Source of the DNA: Thermoplasmata archaeon
GTDB taxonomy: Archaea > Thermoplasmatota > Thermoplasmata > Thermoplasmatales > Thermoplasmataceae
Assembly (NCBI GenBank): GCA_021850545.1
Contig: JAJZLU010000052.1
Coordinates: forward strand, 1 to 56,757
Direction: 5' to 3'
Length of the DNA: 56,757 bases
The notes beneath the pieces were generated by a model. The model had not been told where the DNA came from. It saw nothing but the letters and a program-made list of their open reading frames with translations, and did not search any database. Both the position numbers and the translations under genes were made by a program. This document shows, piece by piece, positions 56,045-56,757 of the stretch (positions within the stretch are counted from its first letter, which is position 1; every line of letters begins with the position of its first letter).

Positions 56045-56206
56045 TTATTTCATTTTTTCCAGAATGACGTTTTCGCCATCAAAGTAGTATCCAAGGATAT
56101 CTTCTGGGTTTATTTCGAGCTTTTCAGAGACTTTTTTGGGAAGGGTTATCCTCAGTGAACTCCCTCTCTTAGAAACATGGGAAACATCAAGCAGGATTTT
56201 TTTCAA
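56045..56206 (-). CDS. AbrB/MazE-like DNA-binding protein
   Basis: A 53-residue protein of the SpoVT/AbrB swapped-hairpin type. VSKRGSSLRITLPKKVSEKL, then INPEDILGYYFDGENVIL, matches the family. These proteins act as repressors or as antitoxins. The only start in frame is a TTG at 56206. A TATA box, GTTTATATAC (plus strand 56237-56246), lies about 36 bp upstream, leaving a leader of about 10 nt. No toxin gene adjoins it, so a chromosomal regulator is more likely. Confidence 0.7.
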   Translation of the reverse strand: MKKILLDVSHVSKRGSSLRITLPKKVSEKLEINPEDILGYYFDGENVILEKMK

Positions 56207-56236
56207 TGTAGTCGTAAAGAATGTATCCCTATAAAG

Positions 56237-56246
56237 GTATATAAAC
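56237..56246 (-). promoter_or_regulatory. TATA box of the AbrB-like gene
   Basis: GTTTATATAC on the minus strand, 31-40 bp upstream of the TTG start. Confidence 0.45.
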
Positions 56247-56352
56247 TAATTGCATCTTTTTTAGTTGTATGCAACAATTGTAATGATAAATTAATTCTTA
56301 TAATTCCAGTTATGGTTTTTTTTGCATATAGGCATAATGTTCACTTTGGTTA

Positions 56353-56757
56353 TTAAAAGAAAGCATCCAGGTTCTTCTGGGACTGTTTCTGTTGAACTTC
56401 CTGCAATGTGCCTATGTAATTCGCAATGCGATTCAGGGCGAAATCATGCTCGCTGCAGAGAAAATCCACAATCTTTGATGGCTCCGGCTTTCGAAGCTGC
56501 ACTTCCACTTTCTCCGTGTATGGGGGGTTCATGAAGAGCTCCAGTATCCTGTCAAGATTTTCTATGTTCGCCTCCTTTGCCTTTAGCGCACCATAAATGT
56601 CTCCGTGCTTCCTTATGAGGTTCAGGGCAGTCTTGGCACCTACTTTGAAGAGCCCACTGTTGAAATCAGTGCCAACCAATATGCCTATCTGAATGAGCTG
56701 TTCATGTGTTATCTGAAGGTTCTCAAGATTCTCCTTAAGGTCTATGTACTCAGGGAC
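56353..56757 (-). CDS. fen: Flap endonuclease FEN-1, C-terminal part (5' end outside window)
   Basis: The frame is open to the right edge of the window. PEYIDLKENLENLQITHEQL and IGILVGTDFNSGLFKVGAKTAL are the FEN-1 helix-two-turn-helix region that grips duplex DNA. The C-terminus QKNLDAFF is a PCNA-binding PIP box. It removes 5' flaps in Okazaki fragment processing and repair. The catalytic N-terminal domain lies beyond the window. Confidence 0.93.
   Translation of the reverse strand, partial: VPEYIDLKENLENLQITHEQLIQIGILVGTDFNSGLFKVGAKTALNLIRKHGDIYGALKAKEANIENLDRILELFMNPPYTEKVEVQLRKPEPSKIVDFLCSEHDFALNRIANYIGTLQEVQQKQSQKNLDAFF

Noticed and set aside
56045-56206. Toxin-antitoxin pair
   Set aside because: Only the AbrB/MazE-like half is present. 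The neighbouring genes are tyrS and fen, and no small toxin frame adjoins it.

Overview
The window is a gene-dense stretch of an archaeal chromosome, most likely from the Thermoplasmatales or a close relative. Informational genes are archaeal in type: EF-1alpha, EF-2, uS10, eS17, eL40, RpoL, Orc1/Cdc6, FEN-1 and archaeal TyrRS. Several coding starts lie about 24-27 bp from a TATA box, as in leaderless archaeal transcripts. Energy genes fit an aerobic acidophile: a B-type haem-copper oxidase with a blue copper protein, and a fused 2-oxoacid:ferredoxin oxidoreductase. The EF-1alpha sequence closely resembles what I remember of Thermoplasma EF-1alpha; no database search was made. I see no insertion sequence, CRISPR array, rRNA or recognisable tRNA.

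Layout. 1-6.6 kb: end of an MFS transporter, an AlaX-like protein with a zinc-ribbon membrane protein, FolC, Orc1/Cdc6, a methyltransferase and a LysE-type exporter. 6.6-14.4 kb: 2-oxoacid:ferredoxin oxidoreductase, a small unknown gene with a UPF0200 P-loop protein, eL40-PurQ, a site-2 protease and the bifunctional FBP aldolase/phosphatase. 14.4-22.5 kb: a large membrane iron-sulfur protein divergent from the terminal oxidase operon (small subunit, II, I, cupredoxin, haem O synthase, two membrane proteins). 22.5-28 kb: thioesterase, hydrolase-like and CoxG-like genes, an NFACT/RqcH protein, a PGI/PMI, a tiny membrane protein and a LigB-like protein. 28-32.3 kb: EF-1alpha-uS10 and EF-2. 32.4-37.7 kb: a sugar ABC importer with a debranching-type glucosidase. 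37.7-41 kb: threonine synthase, OsmC, DUF1641 and an SQR-like flavoprotein. 41-46.1 kb: a candidate small RNA, RpoL, tRNA methyltransferase and GrpE-DnaK-DnaJ. 46.1-49.7 kb: universal stress protein, eS17 and a three-gene beta-oxidation-like operon. 49.9-56.8 kb: SMC, ScpA, a two-piece membrane-bound Cas4/RecB-like nuclease, TyrRS, an AbrB-like protein and the 3' part of FEN-1.

The most striking item is downstream of smc-scpA. Two adjacent short genes together carry every hallmark of a Cas4-type nuclease: four cysteines, the G-x2-x-H motif, GxPD, ExK and QxxxY. The family is split between two chains, each with one membrane helix, and the break falls exactly in the loop between the two helices. 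Other points worth attention are a purQ without a usable start before its conserved first strand, an AlaX-like protein lacking three of four zinc ligands, a cysteine-free SQR-like flavoprotein, a promoter-hairpin-T-tract RNA candidate at 41.0-41.1 kb, and a 30-residue membrane protein with its own promoter.
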